Assembly: GCA_003641345.1 (NCBI GenBank)
Contig: QNAD01000125.1
Span: 1 to 6,295, forward strand
Length of the DNA: 6,295 nt
DNA from: Candidatus Zixiibacteriota bacterium
GTDB lineage: Bacteria > Zixibacteria > MSB-5A5 > GN15 > FEB-12
Direction: 5' to 3'
Positions 5,024 to 6,295 of the stretch are shown piece after piece. Both the position numbers and the translations under genes were made by a program. A model generated the notes under the pieces. It did not search any database, was not told where the DNA came from, and saw nothing but the letters and a program-made list of their open reading frames with translations. Position 1 is the stretch's first letter, and each line of letters starts with the position of its first letter.

Positions 5024-6295
5024 ATGAAATTGTATTGCAATAAAAGATATTATTTGAATGTTCTGATTTTGGTGTTGACCATGCTCCTTTTTTCGAGTAG
5101 CTCTTTTGCTTTGCAAACGAGCAATACTTTGGATTTAATCAGAAAGGACTTGGATAATAAAAATATTAGTTTTGATGATTATGTATTATTGGTTATCAAG
5201 GCTATCAAAGAACCTTCTGTGCTCCCTTCAGAATATAAATCTGCTTCTTTAGCCGCTTCCTATTTACCTGAGCGATGTGCCACAACAGAACTTATTTATA
5301 TAAAAAATAATTGGGACCTACTATCAACATCTACTCAATCAATATTTTTAACTGCTATGGCAAGGGTAGCGACTACTTTTACCTATGATTCTCCAAGTGG
5401 ATTTTTTAAACTTCATTATGATACTTTAGGTTCAGATGCAGTTTCCCCAATAGATAATGACGCCAATGGTATTCCTGATTATATTGATAGATGTGCTTCA
5501 TATGTTGATAGTTCTTTAGCTATCCATAATGATCTTGGATATCTCAATCCTCCGCCTGATAATGATAGGGGCGGGGACAGCAAATATGATATATATTTTG
5601 AATCGATGGGTGTTTATGGATATATGCAACCGGAATTAGAAGGACCCGAAGCATGGTTTGATTATACCAGCTATATTGTTCTACACAATACATATATTGG
5701 ATTTCCAGAGAATTCAGATCCTGAAGGTAACGAAGCTGGTGCGGCTAAAGTAACTGCGGCTCATGAATTTCATCATGCTACCCAGATGGCATATTACGGA
5801 GGTGCCAATGTATGGGTATTAGAATCAGATGCAGTTTATATGGAAGATATCGTGTTTGATCAGGTTGATGATAATTATAATTATATGAGTTCTTTCTTTT
5901 ACCAACCACATGTAACAATATTGGAGAATTCTTCTCATGCATATTCCTGTTTTATTTGGGAGATGTTTTTAGCAGAGCATTTTGACACATCGTATTGCGT
6001 AGCAGTATGGGAGGGTGCTCGTTTTAATAATTTGTTTGCAACTTTTAATGATACTTTAGTAGGTAGGTATGGCTGGACATTAGATTCTGCGTTTGCTGAA
6101 TTTGCGAATTGGAATTATTGTACAAATGACCGAGATGATGGATTACATTATTCCGAAGGAGATTCTTATCTTTCGGTTACTATAAATAGAAACCATTACG
6201 GGTATCCAACAGGTACTGTCTCCCCGTCAATTTTTCCTCAAGGGTATGGTGCATCTTATGTAAGGTTTTATCCTGATGAGCCTGGGATATTACAA
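5024..6295 (+). CDS. Secreted putative zinc metalloprotease (MXAN_6640-like), C-terminus beyond the window
   Basis: The frame is open for 424 codons to the window end without a stop, so the protein is partial. Residues 1-29 form a signal peptide: basic MKLYCNKR, hydrophobic LNVLILVLTMLLF, cut after SFA29. The segment FKLHYDTLGSDAV (128-140) and the acidic loop DNDANGIPDYID (144-155) come next; the loop resembles an EF-hand or thrombospondin-type calcium site with D144, D146, N148 and D152. PPPDNDRGGDSKYDIYF (176-192) and YGY (198-200) follow. The active site is TAAHEFHHATQ (244-254): zinc ligands H247 and H251 with catalytic E248. A third ligand is probably E267 or E274 in WVLESDAVYMED (264-275). 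This layout resembles the putative metalloproteases labelled MXAN_6640 family; that family name is from memory and no search was run. Five cysteines (85, 157, 309, 325, 366) in the exported part could form disulfides. Substrate is unknown. Any C-terminal sorting or carbohydrate-binding domain lies outside the window. Confidence 0.85.
   Translation, partial: MKLYCNKRYYLNVLILVLTMLLFSSSSFALQTSNTLDLIRKDLDNKNISFDDYVLLVIKAIKEPSVLPSEYKSASLAASYLPERCATTELIYIKNNWDLLSTSTQSIFLTAMARVATTFTYDSPSGFFKLHYDTLGSDAVSPIDNDANGIPDYIDRCASYVDSSLAIHNDLGYLNPPPDNDRGGDSKYDIYFESMGVYGYMQPELEGPEAWFDYTSYIVLHNTYIGFPENSDPEGNEAGAAKVTAAHEFHHATQMAYYGGANVWVLESDAVYMEDIVFDQVDDNYNYMSSFFYQPHVTILENSSHAYSCFIWEMFLAEHFDTSYCVAVWEGARFNNLFATFNDTLVGRYGWTLDSAFAEFANWNYCTNDRDDGLHYSEGDSYLSVTINRNHYGYPTGTVSPSIFPQGYGASYVRFYPDEPGILQ

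Overview
The window is A+T-rich DNA from a Gram-negative (diderm) bacterium. The diderm assignment rests on an Omp85/BamA-like outer-membrane barrel protein and on type IV pilus/type II secretion-type machinery. The barrel protein and the metalloprotease look like proteins common in the FCB superphylum (Ignavibacteria/Chlorobi, Marinimicrobia, Cloacimonadota and relatives). That placement is an inference from protein style, base composition and gene mix; no marker gene in the window fixes the taxon.

Left part (1-3090, all on the minus strand): a compact type IV filament assembly operon. Read in its own direction it runs from an assembly/secretion ATPase (PilB/GspE family, 3090-1360), overlapping by 17 bases, into the inner-membrane platform protein (PilC/GspF family, 1376-162), then a 69-base gap, then the first 30 codons of a class III prepilin (PilA/GspG-like, 92-1, cut by the window edge). 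The ATPase starts with a tandem motif resembling the MshEN cyclic-di-GMP-binding domain. The prepilin has a strong ribosome binding site and a possible promoter of its own whose -35 box lies in the loop of a 7-bp inverted repeat. The E-F-G order matches type II secretion operons but also fits type IV pili, and the window does not decide between them.

Middle (3091-3229): a 139-base divergent intergenic region. It holds a perfect 6-bp palindrome (3140-3155) lying over the expected -35 region of the ATPase promoter candidate.

Right part (plus strand): an Omp85/BamA-TamA-like outer-membrane protein (3230-4840) with a signal peptide, one recognisable POTRA-like domain and a barrel carrying an LRGY motif. 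After a 183-base gap comes a secreted putative zinc metalloprotease (from 5024, open to the window end) with an HEFHH active site and a calcium-loop-like motif. One speculative reading is that the window combines an exporter-type filament machine with an envelope barrel protein and an exported protease. The genes are in different transcription units, so a functional link is not shown. I saw no mobile elements, CRISPR arrays, tRNA/rRNA genes or clear intrinsic terminators.
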